From contig JAWKHR010000016.1 of the NCBI GenBank assembly GCA_041394725.1, positions 62,001 to 126,000 of the forward strand: a DNA stretch of 64,000 nt. Reading direction: 5' to 3'. The notes under the pieces were generated by a model. That model did no database searches, was not told where the DNA came from, and saw only the letters and a list, made by a program, of their open reading frames with translations. Shown here piece by piece: positions 44,867 through 54,825 of the stretch. Source of the DNA: JAWKHR01 sp041394725 (GTDB taxonomy: Bacteria; Acidobacteriota; Vicinamibacteria; Vicinamibacterales; SCN-69-37). Each line of letters opens with the position of its first letter. Positions within the stretch are counted from its first letter, which is position 1. The position numbers and the translations under genes were made by a program.

Positions 44867-46060
44867 GTGCCCGAGACCCTGATGGCGCCGGTCGAGGAGC
44901 TGACCGCGGCGTATCTCGAGGCGCGCCAGGACCAGGCGTTCCTGGCCGAGCTGGAGCACCTGTTTGCGACCTACGTCGGCCGGCCGACGCCGCTCTACGA
45001 GGCGCGCCGGCTCGCCGCCGGGCGCGACGTGCGCGTGTTCCTCAAGCGCGAGGACCTGGCCCACACCGGCGCCCACAAGATCAACAACGCCGTCGGGCAG
45101 GCGCTGCTCGCGCGACGGATGGGCAAGCGCCGGATCGTCGCGGAGACCGGCGCGGGACAGCACGGCGTCGCCACCGCCACCGCCTGCGCCCTGCTCGGCC
45201 TCGAGTGCGTCGTCTACATGGGCGCGGAGGACATGGCGCGCCAGGCGCTCAACGTGTTCCGGATGCGCGTGCTCGGCGCGACCGTCGAGAGCGTGGATGC
45301 CGGCAGCCGGACGCTGAAGGACGCGATCAACGAGGCGATGCGCGACTGGGTATCGCACGTGGACACGACCTACTACCTGCTCGGCTCGGTGCTCGGACCT
45401 CACCCCTACCCGCTCATGGTCCGTGAGTTCCACTCGGTCATCGGCCAGGAAGCGCGCGCGCAGATCCTGAAGGTCGCCGGGCGCCTGCCCGACGTCGCCG
45501 TGGCGTGCGTCGGCGGCGGGAGCAACGCGATCGGCCTCTTCGACGGGTTCATCGACGACCCGTCGGTCCGGCTCGTCGGGGTCGAGGCCGGTGGTCGCGG
45601 CCCCGCCCCGGGTGATCACGCCGCGCGGTTCACGGGAGCGCCCGAGGGCGTGCTGCACGGCACCCGCAGCCTCGTGCTGCAGGACGAGGCCGGGAACATC
45701 CTGACCACGCACTCGATTTCCGCCGGCCTCGATTACCCGTCGGTGGGCCCCGAGCACGCGTGGCTCGCGGCGAGGGGCCGCACGAGCTACGCCACGGCGG
45801 ACGACGAGGCGGCGCTCGATGCGTTCCAGTGGCTCGCGCGCGAGGAGGGCATCCTGCCCGCGCTCGAGTCGGCGCACGCGGTGGCGTGGCTGCGCGAGGC
45901 GCTGCCCACGCTTGCGCCCGGCACGATCGTCATCGTCAACCTCTCCGGCCGGGGGGACAAGGACGTCGAGAGCGTGCGGCGGCACCTGGCGGCGCGCGCC
46001 GGACGCGACGCCGGGACGGCGGCGGCGAAGGAGCCCGACGCCGAGAAGGGGGCGCGATGA
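44867..46060 (+). CDS. trpB: Tryptophan synthase beta subunit (N-terminus affected by an indel)
   Basis: 397 aa from GTG 44867. The PLP Lys lies in HTGAHKINNAVGQALLARR, followed by AETGAGQHGVATATACALLG, the CVGGGSNAIGLF phosphate site and GRTSYATADDEA. Codons in the same frame just upstream encode the normal N-terminus (DPDARGYFGDFGGRFVPETL) but have no start codon. A GTG at 44773 with good context is one base out of frame, and the mismatch lies around 44821. The protein probably starts at 44773 in the real genome. Confidence 0.92.
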   Translation: MPETLMAPVEELTAAYLEARQDQAFLAELEHLFATYVGRPTPLYEARRLAAGRDVRVFLKREDLAHTGAHKINNAVGQALLARRMGKRRIVAETGAGQHGVATATACALLGLECVVYMGAEDMARQALNVFRMRVLGATVESVDAGSRTLKDAINEAMRDWVSHVDTTYYLLGSVLGPHPYPLMVREFHSVIGQEARAQILKVAGRLPDVAVACVGGGSNAIGLFDGFIDDPSVRLVGVEAGGRGPAPGDHAARFTGAPEGVLHGTRSLVLQDEAGNILTTHSISAGLDYPSVGPEHAWLAARGRTSYATADDEAALDAFQWLAREEGILPALESAHAVAWLREALPTLAPGTIVIVNLSGRGDKDVESVRRHLAARAGRDAGTAAAKEPDAEKGAR

Positions 46061-46875
46061 GCCGCCTGCGTGACGCGTTCGCGCGGATGAAGGGCCGGGC
46101 GCGGCCGGGGCTGGTCGCCTACGTCACCGCCGGGGATCCCGACCTGGCGCGATCGCGGGAGGTCGTCCGCGGCGTGGTCCGTGGCGGCGCGGACGTCGTG
46201 GAAATCGGCGTCCCGTTCTCGGACCCCATCGCCGACGGCCCCGCGATCCAGCGCGCGACGGAGCGCGCGCTCGCCTCGGGCGGCGGGCTCGAGCCGACGC
46301 TCGCGCTCGTGCGCGACGTGCGCGCCGAGGTGGACGCGCCCGTCGTCCTGTTCACCTACGTCAACCCGCTGCTGCGCTTCGGGCTGGATCGCTTCGTGGA
46401 GGCCGCGGCGGACGCGGGCGTCGATGGCGTGCTGCTCCTCGACCTGCCCATCGAGGAAGCGGCGCCGGTGCATGCCCGGCTCGACGCGAACGGGATCGAC
46501 CAGATCTTCCTGGTGAGCCCGACGACGACGCGGGAGCGGCTGGAGGAGGCGGCGCGGCTCGGGCGCGGGTTCCTGTACGCGATCTCGCGGCTGGGCGTCA
46601 CCGGCGCTCGGCAGTCGCTGTCCGACGCGGCCGAACCGCTGGTGCGGCGCATAAGGGACGTGACGGACCTGCCCATCGCGCTCGGGTTCGGGGTCTCGAC
46701 GGCCGAGCAGGTCCGCGCCGTCACCGGGTTCGCGGACGCGGCGGTCGTCGGGAGCGCGATCGTGGACGAGGTCGGGCGGGCCGCGCGGGAGGGGCGGGAC
46801 CCGGCCGGCGCGGCCGAGGTGTTCGTCCGGGGGCTGGTCGGCGCGGCCGGGCCCGGGGGCGGCAGTAGAATCTAG
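46057..46875 (+). CDS. trpA: Tryptophan synthase alpha subunit
   Basis: 272 aa, ATGA overlap with trpB. TIM barrel with VAYVTAGDPDLA, the catalytic Glu in VVEIGVPFSDPIADGPAIQ, catalytic Asp in GVLLLDLPIEEA, LVSPTTTRERL, and the phosphate-binding IALGFGVSTAEQV. Releases indole from indole-3-glycerol phosphate for TrpB. Confidence 0.96.
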   Translation: MSRLRDAFARMKGRARPGLVAYVTAGDPDLARSREVVRGVVRGGADVVEIGVPFSDPIADGPAIQRATERALASGGGLEPTLALVRDVRAEVDAPVVLFTYVNPLLRFGLDRFVEAAADAGVDGVLLLDLPIEEAAPVHARLDANGIDQIFLVSPTTTRERLEEAARLGRGFLYAISRLGVTGARQSLSDAAEPLVRRIRDVTDLPIALGFGVSTAEQVRAVTGFADAAVVGSAIVDEVGRAAREGRDPAGAAEVFVRGLVGAAGPGGGSRI

Positions 46876-46920
46876 CGGGGGCGAGCGCGGGCCGACGCGG
46901 CCCGGGAGCGGGTGTTCACG

Positions 46921-47967
46921 ATGGTCGTGGTGATGCGGGAGCGGGCGACGGAAGCACAGGTGGAGGCGGTCATCGCCCACCTCATGGAGCGGGGCTACGA
47001 CGTGCACCGGTCGGGCGGCGCGGATCGCGTGGTGATCGGCGCCGTCGGTTCCGGGAGCGGCGATCCGCAGCTCATCGAAATCCAGGACGGCGTCCAGGAG
47101 GTGCTGCGCATCTCGGAGCCGTACAAGCTCGCGAGCCGGACCTTCCGGCCCGACAACACCGTCATCACGATCGGCGACGTCCGGATCGGCGGCGACGAAG
47201 TGGTCGTGATGGCGGGGCCGTGCTCCGCCGAGTCCGAGGAGCAGGTGGAGGCCTCGGCCGCGGCCATCAAGCGCGCGGGCGCGAAGGTCCTGCGCGGCGG
47301 CGCGTTCAAGCCGCGCAGCTCGCCCTACAGCTTCCAGGGGCTCGGTGAGACCGGCCTGCGGATGCTGCGCGGCGCCGCCGACCGGCACGACCTGAAGCTG
47401 ATCACCGAGGTCATGGAGATCGGCCAGATCGAGGTGATCTCGAAGTACGCGGACATCCTGCAGGTGGGCGCGCGCAACATGCAGAACTTCTCGCTGCTCC
47501 GCGAGCTGGGACGCATCCGCAAGCCCGTGATGGTCAAGCGCGGCATCTCGGCGACGATCGAGGAGTGGCTGCTCTCGGCCGAGTACGTGCTGGCCGGCGG
47601 CAACACCGACGTGATGCTGTGCGAGCGCGGCATCCGCACGTTCGAGAGCTACACCCGGAACACGCTCGACATCTCGGCCATCCCCGTCGTCCAGCAGCTG
47701 AGCCACCTGCCGGTCATCGTGGACCCGAGCCACGGCACCGGGCGGCGCGACAAGGTCGCCTCGATGGCACGCGCCGCGGTGGCCGCCGGCGCCGACGGCC
47801 TGCTGATCGAGGTGCACTGCGACCCCGACCACGCCAAGTCGGACGGCGCGCAGTCGATGTTCCCGTACCAGTTCGACCAGCTCATGGCGGAGCTGCGCAT
47901 CATCGCGCCCGCGATCGGCCGCAGCATCTGCGTCGAAACGGTGGCACGACGCGGCTGGAGCCGCTAG
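46921..47967 (+). CDS. aroF: 3-deoxy-7-phosphoheptulonate (DAHP) synthase, AroA-I-beta type
   Basis: 348 aa from ATG 46921 (GTG 46912 is an alternative). An N-terminal ferredoxin-like regulatory domain (about 1-70, MVVVMRERATEAQVEAVIAH) precedes the TIM barrel with MAGPCSAESEEQ, LRGGAFKPRSSPYSFQG, VGARNMQNFSLL, KPVMVKRG and VIVDPSHGTGRRD. This Thermotoga-like subfamily is often feedback-inhibited by Tyr or Phe through the N-terminal domain. It is the entry step of the shikimate pathway, here within the trp operon. Confidence 0.94.
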   Translation: MVVVMRERATEAQVEAVIAHLMERGYDVHRSGGADRVVIGAVGSGSGDPQLIEIQDGVQEVLRISEPYKLASRTFRPDNTVITIGDVRIGGDEVVVMAGPCSAESEEQVEASAAAIKRAGAKVLRGGAFKPRSSPYSFQGLGETGLRMLRGAADRHDLKLITEVMEIGQIEVISKYADILQVGARNMQNFSLLRELGRIRKPVMVKRGISATIEEWLLSAEYVLAGGNTDVMLCERGIRTFESYTRNTLDISAIPVVQQLSHLPVIVDPSHGTGRRDKVASMARAAVAAGADGLLIEVHCDPDHAKSDGAQSMFPYQFDQLMAELRIIAPAIGRSICVETVARRGWSR

Positions 47968-47970
47968 CCG

Positions 47971-48863
47971 GTGCCCGCTCCGGCGCCGCTGGCCCACGTC
48001 GGCGTCGTCGGGCTCGGTCTGGTGGGCGGGTCGGTGGCCCGGGCCGTGCGGCGCGTGTGGCCGGCCGCGACGGTCACCGGGCTGGACCAGCCGGACGTCA
48101 TCGAGACCGCCCGTCGGGCCGACGCGATCACCCGGGGCGTCGCCGATCTCGCCGACCTCGATGGAGCGGACCTCGTCGTGCTCGCGACGCCAGTGCCCGG
48201 CATCCTCGCGCACCTCGAGGCCGCCGCGCGCGCGGGATTCTCCTCGCTCCTCACCGACGTGGGGTCCGTCAAGCGCACGGTCGTGGAGACCGCCGCCGCG
48301 CGGGGCGTCCGCCGTTTCGTGGGCGGGCACCCGATGGCGGGCGATACGCGGACGGGGTTCGCGGCGTCACGGGCGGACCTCTTTGCCGGGCGACCCTGGT
48401 TCGTGACGGCGCCGCCGGGCGCGGCCGGTCCGGCCGGCGAGGACGACGCGCGGGCGGTTGACGCGCTCGCGCGGGCGCTCGGCGCCGAGCCGGTGCGGAT
48501 GGCGGCCGACGCGCACGATCGCCTGGTGGCCTACCTGAGCCACCTGCCACAGCTGGTCTCGGTCGCGGTCATGACGGCGGCCACCGAGGCGTGCGGTGTC
48601 GAGGCGCTCGGGCTGTCCGGATCCGGATTCGCCGACGTCACGCGCCTCGCGGCGAGCGACGGGGACCTCTGGTCGGGTATCCTCACCGCGAACCACGACT
48701 ACGTCGAGGAGGCCGCGCGCGCGGTGGCCGCGGTGCTCGGGCGCCTGGGCGCGGCGCGAGCGCAGGCGCCGCTCGTCGCCGCGTTCCTCGAGGCGAACGA
48801 CGCGCGTCGTCGCCTGGATGCAGCCACGGAGGCGCGGCCCGACGCCGCGCGAGAGACGACGCC

Positions 48864-48867
<4 letters not shown>
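47971..48867 (+). CDS. tyrA: Prephenate dehydrogenase
   Basis: 298 aa from GTG 47971, 3 nt after aroF. NAD(P)-binding VGVVGLGLVGGSVARAV, LTDVGSVKRTVVE, the active-site GGHPMAGDTRTGFAAS, and YLSHLPQLVSVAVM. Leads to 4-hydroxyphenylpyruvate and tyrosine. No ACT domain is present at the C-terminus. It links tyrosine synthesis to the trp operon. Confidence 0.92.
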
Positions 48868-50806
<1,939 letters not shown>

Positions 50807-50810
<4 letters not shown>

Positions 50811-51286
50811 GGTCCGTGCGCGGGGCGCGCCTTCCGGGCACGGGCCCGGCGGATCGGCCGCATCGCGGCCCGCTGCTGCTGCCATCCGCGGTGCGTGGTG
50901 CGGTCGTGGCGCACGCGAGGCGGGACGCTCCGCGGGAGTGCTGCGGCCTGTTGCTCGGCCGCGGCCGGCGCGTGACGCACGCCGTCGCGATGCGCAACGC
51001 GGCCGGCGCGCGGGCGCGGACGCGCTTCAGGCTGGACGACCGCGACCACATCGCCGTCCGCCGGATCCTCCGCGACGTCTCCCCGCGTCTGGAGATCGTC
51101 GGCGTCTACCACTCCCATCCCGCGGGACCCGCTCGGCCGTCGCCGACCGACGTCGCCGAGGCCCATTATCCGGACTGGGTCTACCTGATCGTGGGCCTGT
51201 CCCCGCGCGTCGCGATCGGGGCCTTCGCCATCAGGGGCGGAAGGGCCCGGCGCGTGCCGATCGGCCGGAAGGGGGCCGGCCGCTGA
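50807..51286 (+). CDS. JAMM/MPN metalloprotease (Mov34/Rad24-like)
   Basis: 159 aa from GTG 50807, overlapping the preceding stop. The JAMM zinc motif is complete: Glu in PRECCGLLLG, then H-x-H-x7-S-x2-D in HSHPAGPARPSPTD. Bacterial relatives cleave C-terminal tails from ubiquitin-like sulfur carriers or other substrates. No ThiS/MoaD-like or CysM gene is adjacent, so the substrate is unknown. The first 25 residues are Arg/Pro-rich and an internal start is possible. Confidence 0.85.
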
Positions 51287-51303
51287 ATTATCATGGGCGC
51301 CGC

Positions 51304-52830
51304 ATGTCTGACGACGCCGTGACACCAACGACCTTCACGGGCACCGTGGAACCGCCGGCCGGCGTGGACGCCGACCTGGTCTGCATCCCGGTGTTCGGAG
51401 CCTCCGACGCCCTCGCGGATCTGCCCGGCCTCGACGAGGCCACGGGCGGCGCCTGGACGCGCGCCCGGCGCACGGGCGAGTTCCGGGACGGCACGTATGA
51501 CGCCTTCGTCACGCCGCTGGACGGCGGCTGGCGCGCGCGGCGCGTCGTGCTCATCGGCGCCGGACCGGCGGTCGAGGCGGATGCCGAGCGGCTGCGACGG
51601 GTCGCATCGGTCGCGGCGTACGCCGCGCGAGGCTGCGCCGCCGCCACCGTGGCGTTCGTCGTCCGCGGCGTGGCCGACCTGGCCGGGTTCGCGCAGCAGG
51701 CCGCCGACGGGTTCTCGCTGCCGGACTTCGACACGGGCACCTACAAGGGCCGCGGCCCGGGCGAGGCCCGGCCGGCGCCGTCGGCGGTGCGCGTCGTGGC
51801 CGTGTCCGGCGAGGCGGCGGCCGTGGCCGGCGCGGTCCGGCGGGGACGGATCATCGGCGAGGCGGTCAACGTCACCCGCGCGCTCGCCAACGAACCGGCC
51901 AACGTGCTCACGCCGCGCGAGTTCGCGGCCCGGGTGGACGCCCACGCGCGCGCGCAGGGGCTCACGGTCGAGGTGCTCGACGAGGCCCGGCTCGAGGCGC
52001 TCGGCATGCGGCTCCTGCTCGGCGTCGCGCAGGGCAGCGCCGAGCCGCCGCGCCTCATCGTCATCCGCCACGATCCTCCGGGGGCGCCGGCGGCGCCCGT
52101 GCTGGCCTTCATCGGGAAGGGCGTCACGTTCGACACCGGCGGCATCTCGATCAAGCCGGCCGAGAACATGGACCGGATGAAGGGCGACATGGCGGGCGGC
52201 GCCGCCGTCGCCGGCGCGATGGGCGCCATCGCCGCGCTCGGCGCGCCGTGCCGGGTGATCGGCCTCATCCCGTGCGCCGAGAACATGCCGGGCGGCCGCG
52301 CGACGCGGCCGGGCGACGTCATTCGCGGCGCGAGCGGAAAGACCGTCGAGGTCATCAACACCGACGCCGAGGGACGGCTGCTGCTGGCCGACGCCCTCTG
52401 GTACGCGCGCCAGCAGGGCGCCACGCACCTGGTGGACATCGCGACGCTCACCGGGGCGTGCGTGGTGGCGCTCGGTCGCCACGTCTCCGGGTTGTTCGGC
52501 CAGCCGGCCGAGTGGGTGGACGCGGTGCGCCAGTCGGCGGCCGCGGCCGGCGATCGTGTGTGGCCGATGCCGATCTACGAGGAGACGCGCGAGCAGCTCA
52601 GGAGCGAGATTGCCGATCTGGTCAACTCGGCCGGCCGGCCCGGCGGCGCGGTGACCGCGGCGGCCTTCCTGCGCGAGTTCGCCGGTGAGGGGCCGTGGGC
52701 GCACCTGGACATCGCCGGCACGTCGTGGTCGGAGGCCAAGGCGCCCTACCAGCCGAAGGGGCCGACCGGCGTGGCCGTGCGGCTGCTCACCGCGCTCGCG
52801 ATGTCGGGGGGACGTCCGCCCCGGGCGTGA
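51304..52830 (+). CDS. pepA: Leucyl aminopeptidase (M17)
   Basis: 508 aa from ATG 51304. The C-terminal catalytic domain has GKGVTFDTGGISIKP (metal/catalytic Lys), MKGDMAGGAAVAGAM, the M17 signature NTDAEGRLLLADAL and the LDIAGTSWSEAKAPYQPKG end. The N-terminal domain (about 1-170) is the variable Rossmann-like part. Removes N-terminal residues from peptides. Ends overlapping a small convergent ORF. Confidence 0.95.
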   Translation: MSDDAVTPTTFTGTVEPPAGVDADLVCIPVFGASDALADLPGLDEATGGAWTRARRTGEFRDGTYDAFVTPLDGGWRARRVVLIGAGPAVEADAERLRRVASVAAYAARGCAAATVAFVVRGVADLAGFAQQAADGFSLPDFDTGTYKGRGPGEARPAPSAVRVVAVSGEAAAVAGAVRRGRIIGEAVNVTRALANEPANVLTPREFAARVDAHARAQGLTVEVLDEARLEALGMRLLLGVAQGSAEPPRLIVIRHDPPGAPAAPVLAFIGKGVTFDTGGISIKPAENMDRMKGDMAGGAAVAGAMGAIAALGAPCRVIGLIPCAENMPGGRATRPGDVIRGASGKTVEVINTDAEGRLLLADALWYARQQGATHLVDIATLTGACVVALGRHVSGLFGQPAEWVDAVRQSAAAAGDRVWPMPIYEETREQLRSEIADLVNSAGRPGGAVTAAAFLREFAGEGPWAHLDIAGTSWSEAKAPYQPKGPTGVAVRLLTALAMSGGRPPRA

Positions 52831-53038
52831 ACGGGCTCACCGAGGGCAGGTGATCGCTTTCGGGTGGGCGGCGACGGTGCCAGGCGACCAGCAGCAGCGC
52901 CACGATTCCGCCGAGGAGCAGCGCCACGAGCACCATCACGCCGGTGAGGCCGATGGCGCCGAGGATCACGTCCGCGACGGTCATCTCCGGGGCCGGCTCG
53001 CGGATCGGCGTGACGATGAAGGGCTGCGGCGTCTGCAC
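52787..53038 (-). CDS. Small single-pass membrane protein
   Basis: 83 aa. One hydrophobic helix (LGAIGLTGVMVLVALLLGGIV, split over about residues 27-52) with a basic HRRRP stretch on its cytoplasmic side and a Pro-rich tail. Located 24 nt downstream of the amidase gene on the same strand, probably co-transcribed. Its 3' end overlaps pepA by 44 bp. No known family recognised. Confidence 0.6.
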   Translation of the reverse strand: MQTPQPFIVTPIREPAPEMTVADVILGAIGLTGVMVLVALLLGGIVALLLVAWHRRRPPESDHLPSVSPFTPGADVPPTSRAR

Positions 53039-53062
53039 GGGAAGTGCGTCCCGTGATCGAGT

Positions 53063-54823
53063 CTAGCGCGATTCGTCCCGGCTCGCGACCGTCGTCACCC
53101 GTTTGAGCGAGGCCTGGTACTTCAGCACGGCGTCGGCCAGCGACTCGGCGATCCGGTCCCGATAGGCCGACTGCTTCAGCAGCGACGCCTCGGTCCGGTT
53201 CGTCAGGAACGAGATCTCGGCGAGCACGCTGGGCATCTCGGCGCCGATCAGCACGACGAAGGGCGCCTGCTTCACGCCGAGGTCGCGCACGGCCGAGTTG
53301 CGCGGCCGCAGGCCGCGCACGAGCGAGGTCTGGACCATCGTCGCCAGCTCGCGCGACTCCTTGAGCTTGTTGTTCATCATGATGGCCTTGAGGATCGAGG
53401 GCAGCGTGCCCATGGCCTGCGCGCTGGTCGCGTTCTCGCGCGCGGCGACCGCCTCGGCCTCCGGGTTGGTCGCGAAGTTCAGCAGGTAGGTCTCGATGCC
53501 GTGCGTGGCGGCCTGGCGGCTCGCATTGGCGTGGATCGAGAGGAAGAGGTCGGCGCCCTCGCGGTTGGCGATCGCCGTCCGCTCCTCGAGCGGGATATAG
53601 CGATTGTCGTCCCGCGTCAGCACGACCTCGATACCCGGATGCGACTCGAGCAGCTTCTTCGTCCGCTGGGCGATGTCGAGGACGAGCTGGGCCTCCGTGA
53701 TCCCGTTGGCCTGCGCGCCCGGGTCGTGTCCGCCGTGACCGGCGTCGATGACGATGCGCGACACGCTGAGGCCGAGCTGTCGCGCCAGCGTGTAGTCGCC
53801 CTTGGCCGTGCTCTCGGCCGGGGCCGGCGGTGGCGGTGGCGGACCGGACGGCGACTCGGGCTCGGCGGTCACGGGCGCGCTGGCGCCCTCGGGCTTCGTC
53901 GCGGCCCCCACCGGGAACGGGGGCGGGACGGCCGACGACTGGCCCGCGCCCTCGGGGGCGGCCGGGCGGGCGGCGGGACCCGAGGTCGCGGCCGCGGGGC
54001 GGGGCGACGCCGTCGCCCTGGGATTGAGCGGCAGGCTGTCCGACTCGACGTCGATCACCAGCCGGAACGGGTCATAGAGCGGGAACGCGGAGTAGCGCGG
54101 CTGACCGTCGAGCTCGAGCACCACGCGGGTCACGTGGTTCTGGTGCCGGCCGACCCGCAGCGCCTTGACGAGCTGGCCCTCCAGCGCGCCGGCGCGCTCG
54201 GCGAGGTTCGTCACGGGCGTCGAGTCGCTGAAGTCGAAGAAGACCCGGTCGGGGCCCTCGAGCCGGTCGCCCTCGAAGGCGACCTCGCGGCTGAATTCGA
54301 TCGTGATCCGATCGCCCTGCGGGAGTGGCGTCGTGGAGATCGACCGGACGACGGCGACGCCGGCCGGCGGATCCGGGTCCGCGGGCGTGGCCGCCGGGGC
54401 GGGCCTGGCGGGCTTCGCGGCGTCCTCGAGCGCGGCCAGCGCGTCGGGCACCTGGGCGACGAGCTTGCTGTGCGGGTATTCCTTCTTCAGCCAGGTGAGG
54501 TACTTCTCGGCGGCCTGGCGGTCGGCGGCCGAGCCCGACGCGACGAACGCCTCGCGCATGAGCGCGGCGGCGTTCCAGAGCGCATCGTCGCAGTAGCCGT
54601 TCGTCGGATAGCGGAGGACGACCTGCTCGTAGGCCCGCGCGGCGGTGCGCAACGAGGCGGCCGACGGCGTGGCGGCCTTGTGGGCCGTCTCCTCGCGGGC
54701 CTGGGCGCGCTCGTAGTAGGTCCGCGCGGACTGGGCCCGGGCCGGCACGGCCGTGACGGCCAGGCAGGCCAGGGCCGCCAGGACCGTCGCCACTCGCGGA
54801 GCCGGGAATGTGGGTGTCGGCAT
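53063..54823 (-). CDS. N-acetylmuramoyl-L-alanine amidase with AMIN domain
   Basis: 586 aa. Signal peptide (LAALACLAVTAVPARA), a short TPR-like region (about 35-110), an AMIN domain (about 155-250, DRITIEFSREVAFEGDRL), a Pro/Ala-rich linker (about 260-340) and Amidase_3 (about 355-570). Zinc ligands and catalytic Glu are visible in VIDAGHGGHDPGA, EERTAI, LSIHANASR and LAEISFLTN. It cleaves the bond between MurNAc and the stem peptide, used in cell separation. The frame is open upstream inside ftsK, but ATG 54823 begins the signal peptide, 2 nt after the ftsK stop. Confidence 0.92.
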   Translation of the reverse strand: MPTPTFPAPRVATVLAALACLAVTAVPARAQSARTYYERAQAREETAHKAATPSAASLRTAARAYEQVVLRYPTNGYCDDALWNAAALMREAFVASGSAADRQAAEKYLTWLKKEYPHSKLVAQVPDALAALEDAAKPARPAPAATPADPDPPAGVAVVRSISTTPLPQGDRITIEFSREVAFEGDRLEGPDRVFFDFSDSTPVTNLAERAGALEGQLVKALRVGRHQNHVTRVVLELDGQPRYSAFPLYDPFRLVIDVESDSLPLNPRATASPRPAAATSGPAARPAAPEGAGQSSAVPPPFPVGAATKPEGASAPVTAEPESPSGPPPPPPAPAESTAKGDYTLARQLGLSVSRIVIDAGHGGHDPGAQANGITEAQLVLDIAQRTKKLLESHPGIEVVLTRDDNRYIPLEERTAIANREGADLFLSIHANASRQAATHGIETYLLNFATNPEAEAVAARENATSAQAMGTLPSILKAIMMNNKLKESRELATMVQTSLVRGLRPRNSAVRDLGVKQAPFVVLIGAEMPSVLAEISFLTNRTEASLLKQSAYRDRIAESLADAVLKYQASLKRVTTVASRDESR

Positions 54824-54825
54824 AG